Positions 11,237-20,998 are shown, counted from the stretch's first letter. The stretch is DNA of 64,000 nt from Phytophthora hibernalis (GCA_012656075.1 JAAKBF010000324.1:124001-188000); one strand, 5' to 3'. Notes: a model not told the origin generated them from the sequence alone. Made by a program: numbers and translations.

Positions 11237-12228
11237 TACTGCAAACGGTTGCTGCTGCGGCCTCAATCAACCAATATCACCAGAAAACAGCTTACTCAGA
11301 CTCCACGGGATCGTGTAGTTTTCCAGGCTGTTTGAGGTGACCACGATGTCGTTGTGAAAGGCATGAAGAAAGCGAAAACATTACAACAAAACTTCACATC
11401 GGGAGCAAGGGGCCAACTTGACGTATCTGCCTATCCGGCAGCGCCAAAGCCGTCGAGCTCGAGACGCATTTCATGAAGGTGGAGTTTGCCGAATTTTGTT
11501 GAAACCCCGCCACGGGTTCCTAAAGTATCCTCATAAGTTAGTCGAAATCAAATGCTTCGGAAAAGCTGTACAAGTTCGTAGCCCGGGATTCATATGCCGA
11601 GGTAGCTGCGAGCAAGTTGAATCAACTGTTGATGGCAAGGGCGATGAAGCATCGTCGATGATGCTTCGTCCTGATCGAAGTTTTATCGTCATTATCACCA
11701 CTGAAAGCTAATTTCAAGAATCTACAACTTCACCACTTCATTGTCTCCCTTTGTCTCTCTCCACTGATGAACAGCACAGTACTACATGTAGCGGAAACGA
11801 GTCGATTCTTGAGAAGAGTTAGTGTATGAGCGGTTTATTGAACCCGTGCCGAGGAGTGTAAAGATATACTATTGGAACCGAGACGCCCGCGTAAAGACTC
11901 GGAGCCACCCAGGGGCCGCCGTCTTCATCTGCAGTGGCCGAACGTCGTCGGGAACCGCTGGCAGGATCCGAGTATTCGTGATGGCAATGCAAACGCAGCA
12001 GTTATCTCGCCCTATCTGAAAGCCATGGGATAAGCTCGTCCAACCTTTTCCGACACGAATCGGTTGATAACCTGCAGGGTACGAAGTGACCTGATTAGTA
12101 AGAAGACCAGGCTCCTGCGTCACACCGGACTAAGCGGGGGGACTTATCTCACTTTCGATTTTGCAGCAGCCCAAGCAATCTTATCCGATACCATCCACGG
12201 AGCTCCTCCATCAACAACTTTCATCGCC
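11237..12228. other. Intergenic, no gene recognised
   Basis: About 1 kb. One plus-strand open frame (11418-11711, 97 codons) has no recognisable domain and sits among stops in the other frames; it may be a decayed exon. The 60 bases before 12229 probably hold the promoter of the secreted-protein gene. Confidence 0.4.
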
Positions 12229-12837
12229 ATGGTCTCTTCCTTCGTTTCATCGCTCTCGGCTGCCACCGTGCTCGCCAGTGCTGTACTGCTCGCCGAGGCT
12301 CACCAAGTTGTGCTGCTGCCTACTCCGACGTACACCACGGATGACAAGGCCACCAAGTACGCTCCTCTTGCCTTTTTGGAAGACCAGGGCTTCTCCACGC
12401 AGGAGGACTTTACAGCGTGGCGCGAGGAGAACGCCTACGACTCACTGCGTGCTTTCGACGACGGAGCATCGTACACTGTGAGTGACGGCGCCGACTTCAC
12501 CTGTGGGTTTACCAACATTAATGGCGACGCGCAGGCCATTCCAGATGGCAACGCCATGCGCTCGACGGGCTACACGCACGACGGTCCGTGCGAGGTCTGG
12601 CTGGACGACACCCTGGTCATGCAGCACGACAACTGCCACGAGGTTATCAGCGGTAAGGACTACACCATCGACTACAGCTCGTGCACGGGCACCTGCACGC
12701 TTTACTGGTTCTGGATTGGCGTCCGCTACCTCAACAATGCGTACTCGTGGCAGGTGTACAAGGCCTGTGTGCCACTCTCGGCCTCGGCTCGGCGTCTTGA
12801 GGGTGCGGCCAACGAGTCCGCTGTCCTCGACTTTTAA
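12229..12837 (+). CDS. Small secreted cysteine-containing protein, copy A
   Basis: The product is 202 residues. ATG 12229 sits in a good context (GCCATGG) and begins a clear signal peptide of about 23 residues with cleavage expected after AEA. The mature protein starts HQVVLLPTPTYTT and holds six cysteines in a pattern shared with two neighbours: CGFTN, GPCEVWLDD, DNCHE, YSSCTGTCTL and YKACVPL. The Cys/Trp/Tyr-rich second half (CTLYWFWIGVRYL, SWQVYKAC) suggests a compact beta-rich domain with disulfides. I do not know a function; this looks like an oomycete-specific apoplastic or wall protein family. No RxLR motif is present near the N-terminus. Copy B lies 430 bases away in opposite orientation. 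Confidence 0.85.
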   Translation: MVSSFVSSLSAATVLASAVLLAEAHQVVLLPTPTYTTDDKATKYAPLAFLEDQGFSTQEDFTAWREENAYDSLRAFDDGASYTVSDGADFTCGFTNINGDAQAIPDGNAMRSTGYTHDGPCEVWLDDTLVMQHDNCHEVISGKDYTIDYSSCTGTCTLYWFWIGVRYLNNAYSWQVYKACVPLSASARRLEGAANESAVLDF

Positions 12838-13263
12838 GTCTGGTAACAGTACTTGCTGTTTGTTGTCAAGAGTACAGTGCCGAATACACTCACGTAGTTG
12901 TTGTTGTTGTCATTAACAAAGTTGCGAGCCTTAGAAAGTAAAGCAACGTCGGGAATCGGAAATTGCAGTAATCGTACCAGGAACAACGCCAACGCGGGTC
13001 GACCGCCGTCCTAGTTGAACGGTGAATCAGCATTGTACAGACTGAAACTGCTCTCTAGACAAACCTCTACTTCTATCATCGCAAGCCTCCGCTTGGGTTG
13101 GCAGCAGCATCATCGGAACCATCTTGTCTCGAGCACTTGAACACATTTCGGCTGACTCAACGAAATTGAAGCAAAATGAGATTAAGCGATGATCGGTGCG
13201 ACTTCAAACATCTACATACTATCCATGGATAAGTAATAGTCCGACTTCGACTATGGATAGAGC
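12838..13263. other. Intergenic between secreted copies A and B
   Basis: Tail-to-tail gap of 426 bases. No gene seen. A short near-palindrome (CTATCCATGGATAAG at about 13219-13233, with CTATGGATAG at 13252-13261) sits just past the end of copy B and could form the 3' hairpin of its transcript. Confidence 0.35.
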
Positions 13264-13872
13264 TTAGAAGTCGATCTCTGCGGACTCGTTGGCCAACCGC
13301 CGAGCCGAGGCCGAGAGCGGCACACAGGCCTTGTACACCTGCCACGAGTACGCGTTCTTGAGGTAACGCACGCCGAGCCAGTACCAGTGAAGCGTGCAAG
13401 TGCCTGTGCACGAGCTGTAGTCGATGGTGTAGTCTTTGCCGCTGATGGCCGCATGGCAGTTGTCGTTGGTGAACACACGCGTGGTGTCGAGCCAGACCTC
13501 GCACGGGCCATCGTGCGTGTAGCCCGTCGATCGCATGGCGTTGCCTTCCGGAATGGGCTGGGGCGTGGCGGCGGCGTTCGTGAAGCCGCAGTAGTAATCG
13601 GCTCCGTCCGTGACGGTGTACTTAGCGCCGTCCATGAAGGCGCGGAGCGTCTTGTACCCGTTGCTGCGGCGCCACGCGCTGAAGTCCTCCACGGTCTCGA
13701 AGCCCTGGTTCTCTAAGAAGGCGAGCGGCGCGTACTTGGTGTCTTTGCTGTCGGTGGTGTACGTCGGCGACGGAAGCAGCACAACCTGGTGGGCGTCGGT
13801 CGTGGGGACCATCAACGCGGTGCTGGAGAGTGCGGCGACCACCGAAAGCGAGGAGAGTAGCGAAGGAGCCAT
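13264..13872 (-). CDS. Small secreted cysteine-containing protein, copy B
   Basis: A 202-residue paralogue of copy A, same length. Start ATG 13872-13870; signal peptide of about 29 residues ending near TTDA, then HQVVLLPSPTYTT. The six cysteines are conserved (YYCGFTN, GPCEVWLD, DNCHA, YSSCTGTCTL, YKACVPL). The middle is the best conserved part (AMRSTGYTHDGPCEVWLD is shared exactly with copy A), while the signal peptide and the region around residues 60-80 have diverged. The frame is intact. The pair is convergent, which points to an inverted duplication. Confidence 0.85.
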   Translation of the reverse strand: MAPSLLSSLSVVAALSSTALMVPTTDAHQVVLLPSPTYTTDSKDTKYAPLAFLENQGFETVEDFSAWRRSNGYKTLRAFMDGAKYTVTDGADYYCGFTNAAATPQPIPEGNAMRSTGYTHDGPCEVWLDTTRVFTNDNCHAAISGKDYTIDYSSCTGTCTLHWYWLGVRYLKNAYSWQVYKACVPLSASARRLANESAEIDF

Positions 13873-15129
13873 GGCAGAAGAAGGAGTATTGACGATGCAG
13901 AAGAATTGAAAGTGAGAAGGAAGGCGGCGAAGGTTTTGCAGTTCGAACTCGTGACCGCGCTGTGAGGAGGCATGCCCCCGGCCTGGTCTGGTGGTGTCGA
14001 GAGGGTCTACCGGAGTTGCATTTGGACCCCAGCCGGTGGGTGAGAACTGCACAGCACACGGACGAGGAGGCCATGTCCTCTACGGACTTATCTTGTATTC
14101 CGATAGTCGTTGTTGGCATTGCGCAGGCAAATCGCTTCTGGATTCTCGTGGAGAACCGAACCTTGATCACGCGCTGCGTTGGTTTCTGCTGGGTGACGCG
14201 AAGGCTGCTCACGTTTGCGAGACTCGAAGTGACTGCAGGACGAAGGCGCTTCAACGTCTTCGGACAGAGAAAACTGCACAATACCGATGGCGGGGCGATC
14301 GCTACCGGCTGCACCTGTCACCTTTGACTCGATAGCATTGGGGCGCATGGAAAGCAGACCAATACTGCATCGGTATGCATCGCTGAATCGGAGGCATCGA
14401 ATCGCTGGAATTGATTAAAATCTGATGGGCCAGCACGCGATCGCTGATCACCACACCGCTTCGGTGATCGAGTTAACTCTGTGCGATTCAACTCCGCTAA
14501 TACACGCGCCAGGTAGAGTGCGGGCGATCATGCTGCAAGTCAACCAGGGCTGCCGAAAAATAAATTGGTGTGACAATTATTGTAATAGATGTGTACCAAT
14601 AATTTATTGTGGCGAGCTCAAAGTTTCAAATCAATTATTTATTGCCAGGAGGCATTTTGCTGGGTTGTTTGGCATGTTTGGTGTGGCCTCAACCACGTCT
14701 GAACAGCAGCAACAGTCAATGTAGCCGTGCCGATGGAGATTTTTCTGTTCTTGAGCAAAAATGCGGGCAAATGAGGGCACAGTTATCAAATTAGGAACAA
14801 TTCCAGCGCACCAATAATCTATTTGCTGTCGCTGGAATTGCAATAATTTATTGCCCACCATTTCCTGCAGCATCAATAAACTATTTCGTCTGCGGTCTTG
14901 CAATAGATAACAATGCAATAATCGGCAGCTCTGGTGTCAACAGTGCTCGTGTAAAATGGCACTCAACATGCCGGTGAATTCCTACTCATGGCACACTTCC
15001 AGCGTAGATGACAAGAAGTACCAAACTGCATGATGTAGCTAAAGTCTCGGTTGTGGTGCTATTGACAAGAGCACATGTACATCGGCAGCGTAGTGTATTC
15101 CGCTGCCTGGGGTCTACAGACAGACAAGA
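13873..15129. other. Intergenic with AT-rich repeat motifs
   Basis: No gene recognised. From about 14560 to 14930 the DNA is markedly more AT-rich than its surroundings and carries several copies of a near-palindromic motif, CAATAATTTATTG or close variants (about 14594, 14633, 14840, 14873 and 14919), each beside a G/C block. This could be a decayed mobile element or a protein-binding array; no coding remnant was seen. Confidence 0.4.
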
Positions 15130-15734
15130 TCATGCTGTCGCCTCCTGGCCTAATGCGATGCAGTTCTTGTAGACCTGCCACGAGTACGTGCCCTCGACGT
15201 ACTTGATACCGAGCCAATACCACCGGAGCGTGCACGCAGCTCCGCACGCGCTGTAGTCGATCTGGTGCTGGCCGTGCGAGAATTCGGTGTGGCAGTTGCG
15301 GCCCGATGCCGCCTTGGTGTCGTCCAGCCAGACCTCGCATGGACCGTCCAGCGTGTAGCCCGACGACTGGAACGAGCTGTTGGTCGGGATGAGCTGCGTC
15401 TCGGTCTTGGGGCTCGTGAGTCCGCAGTCGAAGATGGCTTCCTCCGTCACGTGGTACAGCGACTCGTCGTCCAGCATGGCGCGCAGTGACGGGTACCCGT
15501 GCTGCTGCATCCAGTTCTGAGCCTCGATGCTCGTGTTCACGCCCTGTTCCTGCAGATAGGCGAGCGCCATGCCCTGGAAGTCCAGGCCGTCCACAATGAA
15601 GAAGGGCGGCGGGTGCAGCACGATTTGACCTCGCCCAGTCCTGCGTCCAGACGACGCTGGCCGGTGATCGAGGCGGGCAGCAGCACCGCGAGCAGCAGAA
15701 GCAGAGGCGATGCAATGCAGCGACTTGGGCTCAT
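15130..15734 (-). CDS. Small secreted cysteine-containing protein, copy C (frameshifted)
   Basis: A more distant paralogue of copies A and B. Start ATG 15734-15732 begins a strong signal peptide (MSPSRCIASPLLLLLAVLLP). The mature part lies in a frame one base off and shows GPCEVWLDD, CHTEFSHG, YSACGAACTL and YSWQVYKNC, with the cysteine pattern of the family. The frames join if the TTT run at 15624-15626 (AAA on the coding strand) is one base longer, giving VLHPPPF in place of the siblings' VLLPSPT. The call and the family membership are firm; whether the frameshift is real cannot be settled here. Confidence 0.7.
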
Positions 15735-15954
15735 GTTGGCAAAGTGTGGGAGTGCCGGAAGAGACCAACAACGGGAATGCGGCAGATGGTAGCGGCTAGA
15801 CGCGTGGTCTGGCTCGAGCTACAGATCGAGATTGTGCTGGGATTAGTAGTCTACAACTGGTATTTGCTTGGTTTAATTAAGCCATCACTTCGTTCACGCG
15901 GTGGTATCTGCCATCAGCGAGCGAAGTGAGGAAGCAGCGACTCATGGCGTGATT

Positions 15955-16040
15955 GACTCTGCTGCACCGATTCTCAGCTCGATTTCCCTCCCGCTAGGGA
16001 TTTCTGGAAAGAGCGTCATTACTCCGTGCTAGCCCCGACA
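15955..16040 (-). promoter_or_regulatory. SECIS element (type 2) in the thioredoxin reductase 3' UTR
   Basis: On the minus strand, ATGA lies at 16019-16016 and the partner TGAG at 15976-15973, forming the non-Watson-Crick quartet. Between them GCTC (16014-16011) pairs with GAGC (15980-15977), and TTTCC pairs with GGAAA, separated by a TC bulge. An unpaired AGAAA follows (16005-16001; the conserved AAR), then a mini-helix TCCC/GGGA capped by TAGC. GCAC and GTGC outside the quartet can form helix I. This is the full type 2 SECIS plan. It lies about 220 bases after the in-frame TGA of the upstream gene, a normal distance for recoding UGA as selenocysteine. Confidence 0.85.
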
Positions 16041-16231
16041 AGTTAGACTTAGCTCCACCTCAATCAGCAGTGCCGAGAAGTGGAGTCCAGCAACTTGGCC
16101 TCCGTCAGTTGCTTCCTTCCCCTCCTTTCCATCCTCCTAAGCAGCCTCATGCGATCTCTGCCTGCAAGGACGGCCTTGCAAGCGAATTCTGTTGAGCCAC
16201 TTAGAAAGGGGTTGGAGGAAAGTAGGGGAAC

Positions 16232-18276
16232 TTAACCTCAGCAACCCCGCCAGTGGTTGACCCACCACTGCTCTTCGTCACCTCCAGGGTCGTGAACGAT
16301 TCGGCCGTGGTCGGATGGATGCCCACCGTGTCCACCATTTGGTCGTACGTGAAGCCCAACTTCATCGCCAAACCCATGGCCTGCGTCACCTCACCGGCAT
16401 TCGGCCCCAGGTAGTGGAAGCCCACCACGAACTTATTGCGCGTCTTATCGCAGATCACCTTCACGTAGCACGACTCAGCAGACGTGCGCGACTCCGACAG
16501 CGACCACTCCAGTGGCACGAAGTTCGTGTGGTATACTTCCACGTTGTCCTCGCCGAAACGTTCCTTGCTGTCCTCTTCAGACAGTCCACAGCACCCGTAC
16601 TCGATTGGGGTGAACACGGCGGTGCATACCTTTTCGTAATCCATCTGCACCGTGGAATTGTTGTACAAACGACGCGAAAGCAGACGACCCGCCTGAATAG
16701 CCACGGGTGTGAGCTCTGGCGCATCAATGACATCACCGAGCGCATAAATGTTCGGAGTCGATGTCTGCTCGTTCTTCACCCAGATACGTCCTGACTTCTC
16801 GTTCAACTTCACGCCAGCCTTGTCCAGGCCAAGCTTAGCAACGTCCGGGTCGCGGCCCGTAGCATTCAGCACCGTGTCGAACGTTTCCTCGCAGCTTTCG
16901 CCATCTTCATTCGTCCACTTCACCAGCAGCTGGCCGTTCTCAAGCTTGGTGATGGACTGAGGGACCGTCTTGCGGATGAACTGGATGCCCGACTGCACCT
17001 CCATGAACTCTCCGATCTTGTTGGCCATGTCCTGGTCAAAACCGCGGAGCAAGATGGAGCGAACCATCACCTTAACATCGTAGCCCACGCCCTTCAGAAA
17101 GCCCGCACACTCTAGGGCGACATAAGAGGCACCCACAACAAGAGTCTTGCCCGGTTCTTTCTTCTTCATCCAAAAATGTCGTCACTTGAGATCGCGTGCT
17201 CCCCACCCGGGCACAACAGCTCCTTCGGGCGTCCACCGACAGCAATAACCACATTGCGCGTCGTGATCGTCTTCGTGCCCTTCTTGTGGTGCCACAATTC
17301 CAGCGTGTGCGGGTCCACAAACGATCCCAAGAAGTTTTCGTACTTGACGTATTTGCTGCGCAGCTCCACCTTGTACTTGAAATTGATGCTCTTGATGTAT
17401 CCATCAACATTGGCCACCAACTGCTTCCAATTAAACGTCGGGACGCTTCCATTCGACCAGCCAAAGTTCGCGCTGTCATGGTGCATCACCTCGCCGATCA
17501 ACGAGCTCTGATGCATCAGCTTCTTGGGGATGCAGCCGACGTTCACGCACGTGCCTCCGAGTCCCCAGGACGTGCCCTGTGGCGACGGCTTGACGTAGTC
17601 CAGCACGCAGACCTTCTGTCCGAACGAGGCCGCCTCTTTCGAGCAGGCCAATCCTCCAGAGCCGCCACCAATCACAACCAAGTCGTAGTCGTAGCTCGTC
17701 TCCTCCTCCGCATCAGCCGAAGGAGTCTCAGCCACCGTCTCAGTCGCGGGTGCATCAGCAGTCTCCATCTCAACAGCAGCAACAGTCTTCTCCTCCTGTT
17801 TTTCAGTAGGTTTCACGCCCTGAGGCTTTACAACAGCAACTCCAGACCGGAAAAAGTCGAGAAGGTCATCGCAGCCACCTACGAACGTCGTGGGGCTGCT
17901 GCTCCATACAAAAGGCGACGTCACGAACGTCGTGGCCCTGGAATCTGCTCCAAAGCTCGCTGCAAAGTCCTCTTTAGATTGACTGAGCCACTGTTTAAAG
18001 GCGTCTCGGTCCTCGAACGGGTGCGTCTCGAAGGCCACCTGCTCTGGGTACAGCATCTGCATGGCCGTCGCCACCTCCGCCGCCTTGACGAAGGACGGAC
18101 ACGTCTTCCAGCCAGCGATGTGGAACGTGGTCACGGTCGTGTCCGTGAGCGTCTCTGGGAGGCTGCCCATATAGAGAAGAACGTCGGTTAGTCTTGGGAA
18201 AGTATTCAGCGACGGTAGGCATATTTTACCTGACTTCCGACGCCATCTTCCTTCGCTTGTTCCCCACTGCGGCCAT
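16232..18276 (-). CDS. Large-type thioredoxin reductase, selenoprotein, with N-terminal thioredoxin-like domain
   Basis: NADPH-dependent flavoenzyme that reduces thioredoxin. Exon 1 is 18276-18230, the intron 18229-18163 and exon 2 follows. An N-terminal thioredoxin/glutaredoxin-like segment (GWKTCPSF) precedes an Ala/Glu-rich linker. Then come the FAD-binding GGGSGG, the redox disulfide CVNVGC, the NADPH-domain GASYVALECAG, GDV near the end of the FAD domain, and the HPTTAE dyad. The end reads GGGCUG with TGC, TGA at 16240-16238, GGT and TAA, once the GGGG run 16248-16245 is lengthened by one base. This places Sec at exactly the spacing of animal TrxR. As given, the frame instead runs on to TAA at 16201 through a non-conserved tail. 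A second one-base break lies at the T-run 17176-17172. The SECIS just downstream supports selenocysteine. It is probably cytosolic or mitochondrial; no strong presequence was seen. Confidence 0.88.
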
Positions 18277-18400
18277 CGCAATGAACAACCGAGTGCAAGA
18301 CGAAAATCGCTGCCATTGGTAGGAAAATATGCGATAGTCCGCCAATAAGATAGAGCGATTCACTTCAACAATCTCCACCAATCAGAACTTGCCAATAGCG
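18277..18400 (-). promoter_or_regulatory. CCAAT-rich promoter of the thioredoxin reductase gene
   Basis: Within 120 bases upstream of the start are three CCAAT boxes on the plus strand (18342-18346, 18378-18382, 18392-18396) and a palindromic CCATTGG at about 18313-18319, evenly spread. On the gene's strand they read ATTGG. Such clusters suit NF-Y-type binding. Beside them GACCGTCAAATTGACGGTA (about 18405-18423) is an 8-bp perfect inverted repeat. Confidence 0.45.
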
Positions 18401-18428
18401 CGTTTGACCGTCAAATTGACGGTACTAT

Positions 18429-18649
18429 TACTGTAACGTTGATCTTCGGTTCCGCCCGCAGGCTGTGGCGAAACTCCAACGCCTATCGTGCCGCACGATA
18501 GGCGTTGGAGTTTCACAGCGGGAGGATGGAGGAAGAAAACACTAGAGTGTTTACCAGTAGGTGTAATCCAGTCCGGAGTTCACTAGGCAGCAATTTCAGA
18601 CATCGAAGGAAATACAACCTCACTTCACTCATACTACTACTGTAACGTT
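18429..18649. repeat. Perfect 22-bp inverted repeat flanked by a short direct repeat
   Basis: Arms at 18470-18491 and 18493-18514 are exact reverse complements with a one-base spacer. With a 3-base bulge, pairing extends five more base pairs outward (GCTGT with ACAGC). A 12-base direct repeat, TACTGTAACGTT, lies on both sides at 18429-18440 and 18638-18649, so the whole could be a small non-autonomous element. The flanking direct repeat is longer than a typical target-site duplication. Confidence 0.6.
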
Positions 18650-18658
18650 AGTAGATTG

Positions 18659-19417
18659 TTAAAATGGCCAGGACTTCTTCAGCTTCTCGGTGAAAACACC
18701 GTCCTTCAAAGGCATTTTGATGTTGCCCCAATCCCACAGAGTCGTGTCCCAGTCAGTATTGTTCAAAGCATTTCGAGCCACCTCGGGAAGCTGATCCCAT
18801 GTGATGAGATCTTGAGTCTCTACTGCATCCTCGGTAAGTTCCAGCGCCGTGTTGCCGAAAGCAATACTATAATAATACTCGATCTTCAAACTTGTTCCAT
18901 TCACATACTTCGACTTGGGAGGAACCCTCTTGCTGTAGCCGAGAGAGGCAGACATCGATACGCCCACGATGGTCGCGTTATCGGGAGCGGGGTTGTCGAT
19001 CCAAACGACGACAAACTCCCAGTTGTGCCGATGGCCGATACCGATACCTCCTGAAGCTTCACGGCCCTTGGGGAAGTACCAAATGTACATGATAGCCCAG
19101 ACATCGCGGTACCAGGTGGATCGAGCGTAAATTTGCGAGCCTAACGGTGAGCCTGTGCAATCCCCGCTTTGGCCCACGAGAGTCCACTTGAGACCACCGC
19201 TAGTGGATCCGTTCGCCTGAACAGCAGGGTATGGGCGGCATCCGTCGGAGATCTTGAGCTGGGGTTTGAACTTGGCAGCGGCTTTTTGAGAGACCGTGAC
19301 TGGTGCCGGTTGCGCAAATGGCTGGACCCGGTCGTGTGGGATGCTGTTGGTCTGCGCTTGGACTGCAGTTACTACTATTAATACATGTAGTGCAACGAAG
19401 ACGTCACGGAGATTCAT
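18659..19417 (-). CDS. NLP (NPP1 family) secreted necrosis-inducing-like protein
   Basis: A 252-residue member of the necrosis- and ethylene-inducing-like family, secreted proteins of plant-associated microbes; cytolytic members bind sphingolipids of plant membranes. Start ATG 19417-19415 begins a signal peptide of about 22 residues. The central heptapeptide GHRHNWE is intact, the two cysteines of type 1 NLPs are present (in DGCRPYP and GDCTGS), and the frame is uninterrupted to TAA at 18659-18661. Not all NLPs with the heptapeptide are cytolytic, so toxicity cannot be inferred from sequence alone. A paralogue lies 420 bases upstream in the same orientation, consistent with tandem duplication. 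No intron seen. Confidence 0.93.
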   Translation of the reverse strand: MNLRDVFVALHVLIVVTAVQAQTNSIPHDRVQPFAQPAPVTVSQKAAAKFKPQLKISDGCRPYPAVQANGSTSGGLKWTLVGQSGDCTGSPLGSQIYARSTWYRDVWAIMYIWYFPKGREASGGIGIGHRHNWEFVVVWIDNPAPDNATIVGVSMSASLGYSKRVPPKSKYVNGTSLKIEYYYSIAFGNTALELTEDAVETQDLITWDQLPEVARNALNNTDWDTTLWDWGNIKMPLKDGVFTEKLKKSWPF

Positions 19418-19841
19418 GGTACTGCACAGAGTTTTCGGCTGCAGGTCGCTGGAGTGCGGGGACAATTGGGAAATGGAGACCCTGAAGCATTTTGCTCATG
19501 ATTCAGGGTCCTTCTGGCAGAAGGCAGAAGTTCTGCCGACCCTGATAAAGGACGCATGAAGCTAGAGATGAGATTTGCTCTCCGGCTCGACAAGCTCTGG
19601 GCGAGGTTCCAAGGCCAGCGCAGATGGTTTCGCAGAGCAGACAACCTTGGGGCACCTTTCGATACCATAGTTTCCTGCACCGCGTAAGAAGTTCTTACGG
19701 ACCTGAAGGAATGGATGTCGTTCGAGAGATCGTCTTCGTCACACCATCCATGTACATGTAACACACTGGTACATCGATTCTGCACTAACGTTAGCTCCGT
19801 GAGCACGCGAAGGAAATAATCATGCCTGGCCCACCACCACT
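19418..19841. other. Spacer between the two NLP genes
   Basis: 424 bases without a gene. It contains a TAACGTTA palindrome near 19789 and an alternating TGTACATGTA near 19750, both motifs that recur elsewhere in the window. It should hold the promoter of the downstream NLP gene. Confidence 0.4.
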
Positions 19842-20581
19842 CTAGAACGGCCACGTCTTATCGAGCAGCTCCTCAAATACGCCATCCTTCAGCGGCATCT
19901 TGAGCCCCGCCAAGTCGAACAAAGTCTCGTCCCAGTCCGTGTGATTCAAAGAGTACCGCGCCAGACTCGAAAGCTGGTCCCATTGAATGAGGTCCTGGAA
20001 CTCGCCGACGTCTTCGGTGAGCTGCAGGGCCGTGTTGCCCAGGACGTGGTTATAGTAGTATCTGGTCTTCACACTGGTTCCGTCCACATACTTCGCGTCT
20101 GGGGGAGTCTCCTTTGCGTACCCGACACTTGCAGACATAGACACACCGAGAACGGTGGCGTTCTCGAGAGCGGGGTTGTCAATCCAGACGACGACGTACT
20201 CCCAGTTGTGACGGTGACCGAAAAGGGGACTATTGTTGCTCGGCCTTTCGGGAAATACCAAGCGTACATAATGGCCCAGACGTCGTTGACCCACGTCGAA
20301 CGAGCGTAGATCTGAGAACCCAGCTTCGAGCCTGTGCACTCTCCGTCCCGAGGTCCGCTCCACTTCAGGCCGCCGCTAATGGAGCCGTCCTTTTGAACAG
20401 CGGGGTACGGGTGGCATCCGTCGTCGATCTTGAGCTGCGGCTTGAATCTGACGGCCGCCTTCTGAGAAACCGTGGCGGGGTCTGGCTGCGGGAACGGCCG
20501 AACTTGGTCGTGACCGATGACCTGGGCCTGCGCTACAGCAAGCGAAGCCATCGCAGCGACGAAGACAGCGCGAAAATTCAT
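19842..20581 (-). pseudogene. NLP family gene, second copy, broken by a one-base frameshift
   Basis: Close paralogue of the neighbouring NLP, about 245 residues in total. ATG 20581-20579 begins a signal peptide of about 20 residues. The first half, with both family cysteines, is in one frame; the part with the heptapeptide GHRHNWE and the C-terminal half is in another. The break falls at about 20225-20255, shortly before the heptapeptide; as given, the first frame runs on out of register and would lose the core. Given the many one-base errors elsewhere in the window, the break may be an artefact. If it is real, this is a dead copy. Apart from the break, conservation with copy 1 is high, so any inactivation would be recent. 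Confidence 0.8.
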
Positions 20582-20998
20582 CTTTCCTCACCGAAGAAGG
20601 ACCGACACACGACCACCAACAGTGCACGCTTGCGGGGAGAATAGCGAAATGAGAGCCTCATGTTCGGACAGAAAGCTCTACGTTTTATGTCGGAGAGAAG
20701 GTGCTCTCATTTTGAGATTTGCTGCCTTGCTGGCTCGGAGCCAGTGGCTCCCGCCTTACATGTACCCACTGTACCATCTCGGCGGTAGGGCTTCCGTTGT
20801 CGAGGAGCATACTTCGACGAGCACTTGCACTTGGATCACAAGACGTGTGCGTGAACAGAGTTTCGACCAATCGCCGCACGATGGACCAAAATCGGTAGGA
20901 AGGTGGAGAGACGCAGACGCAAGTGGCGCAGCTGACGCAGGTGCAGGAGACAGAGGAGGTGTATGGTGTATGAATAGAAGTAGTATATACAACTAACG
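20582..20998. other. Intergenic upstream of the NLP pair
   Basis: No gene recognised. The first 100 bases on the minus strand should hold the promoter of the second NLP copy. The remainder is G/A-rich without clear features. Confidence 0.35.

Noticed and set aside
13930..13960. GTTCGAACT as a tRNA T-loop
   Set aside because: No acceptor stem, anticodon arm or D-loop could be found around it on either strand.
12229..15734. RxLR or Crinkler effectors among the secreted proteins
   Set aside because: Signal peptides are present, but no RxLR or LFLAK motif lies within the first 60-100 residues; RRL-type words occur only near the C-terminus.
16100..16160. A second ATGA-containing hairpin in the same 3' UTR as a SECIS candidate
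   Set aside because: Helix II is only about 8 bp with a mismatch, the loop is 24 unpaired purines and the AA is badly placed. The structure at 15960-16030 fits far better.
16201..16231. Thioredox re reductase tail continuing to a TAA at 16201
   Set aside because: This frame gives a non-conserved Pro/Phe-rich end without redox residues. One more G just upstream gives Cys-Sec-Gly-stop at the exact spacing of the family, and a SECIS follows.
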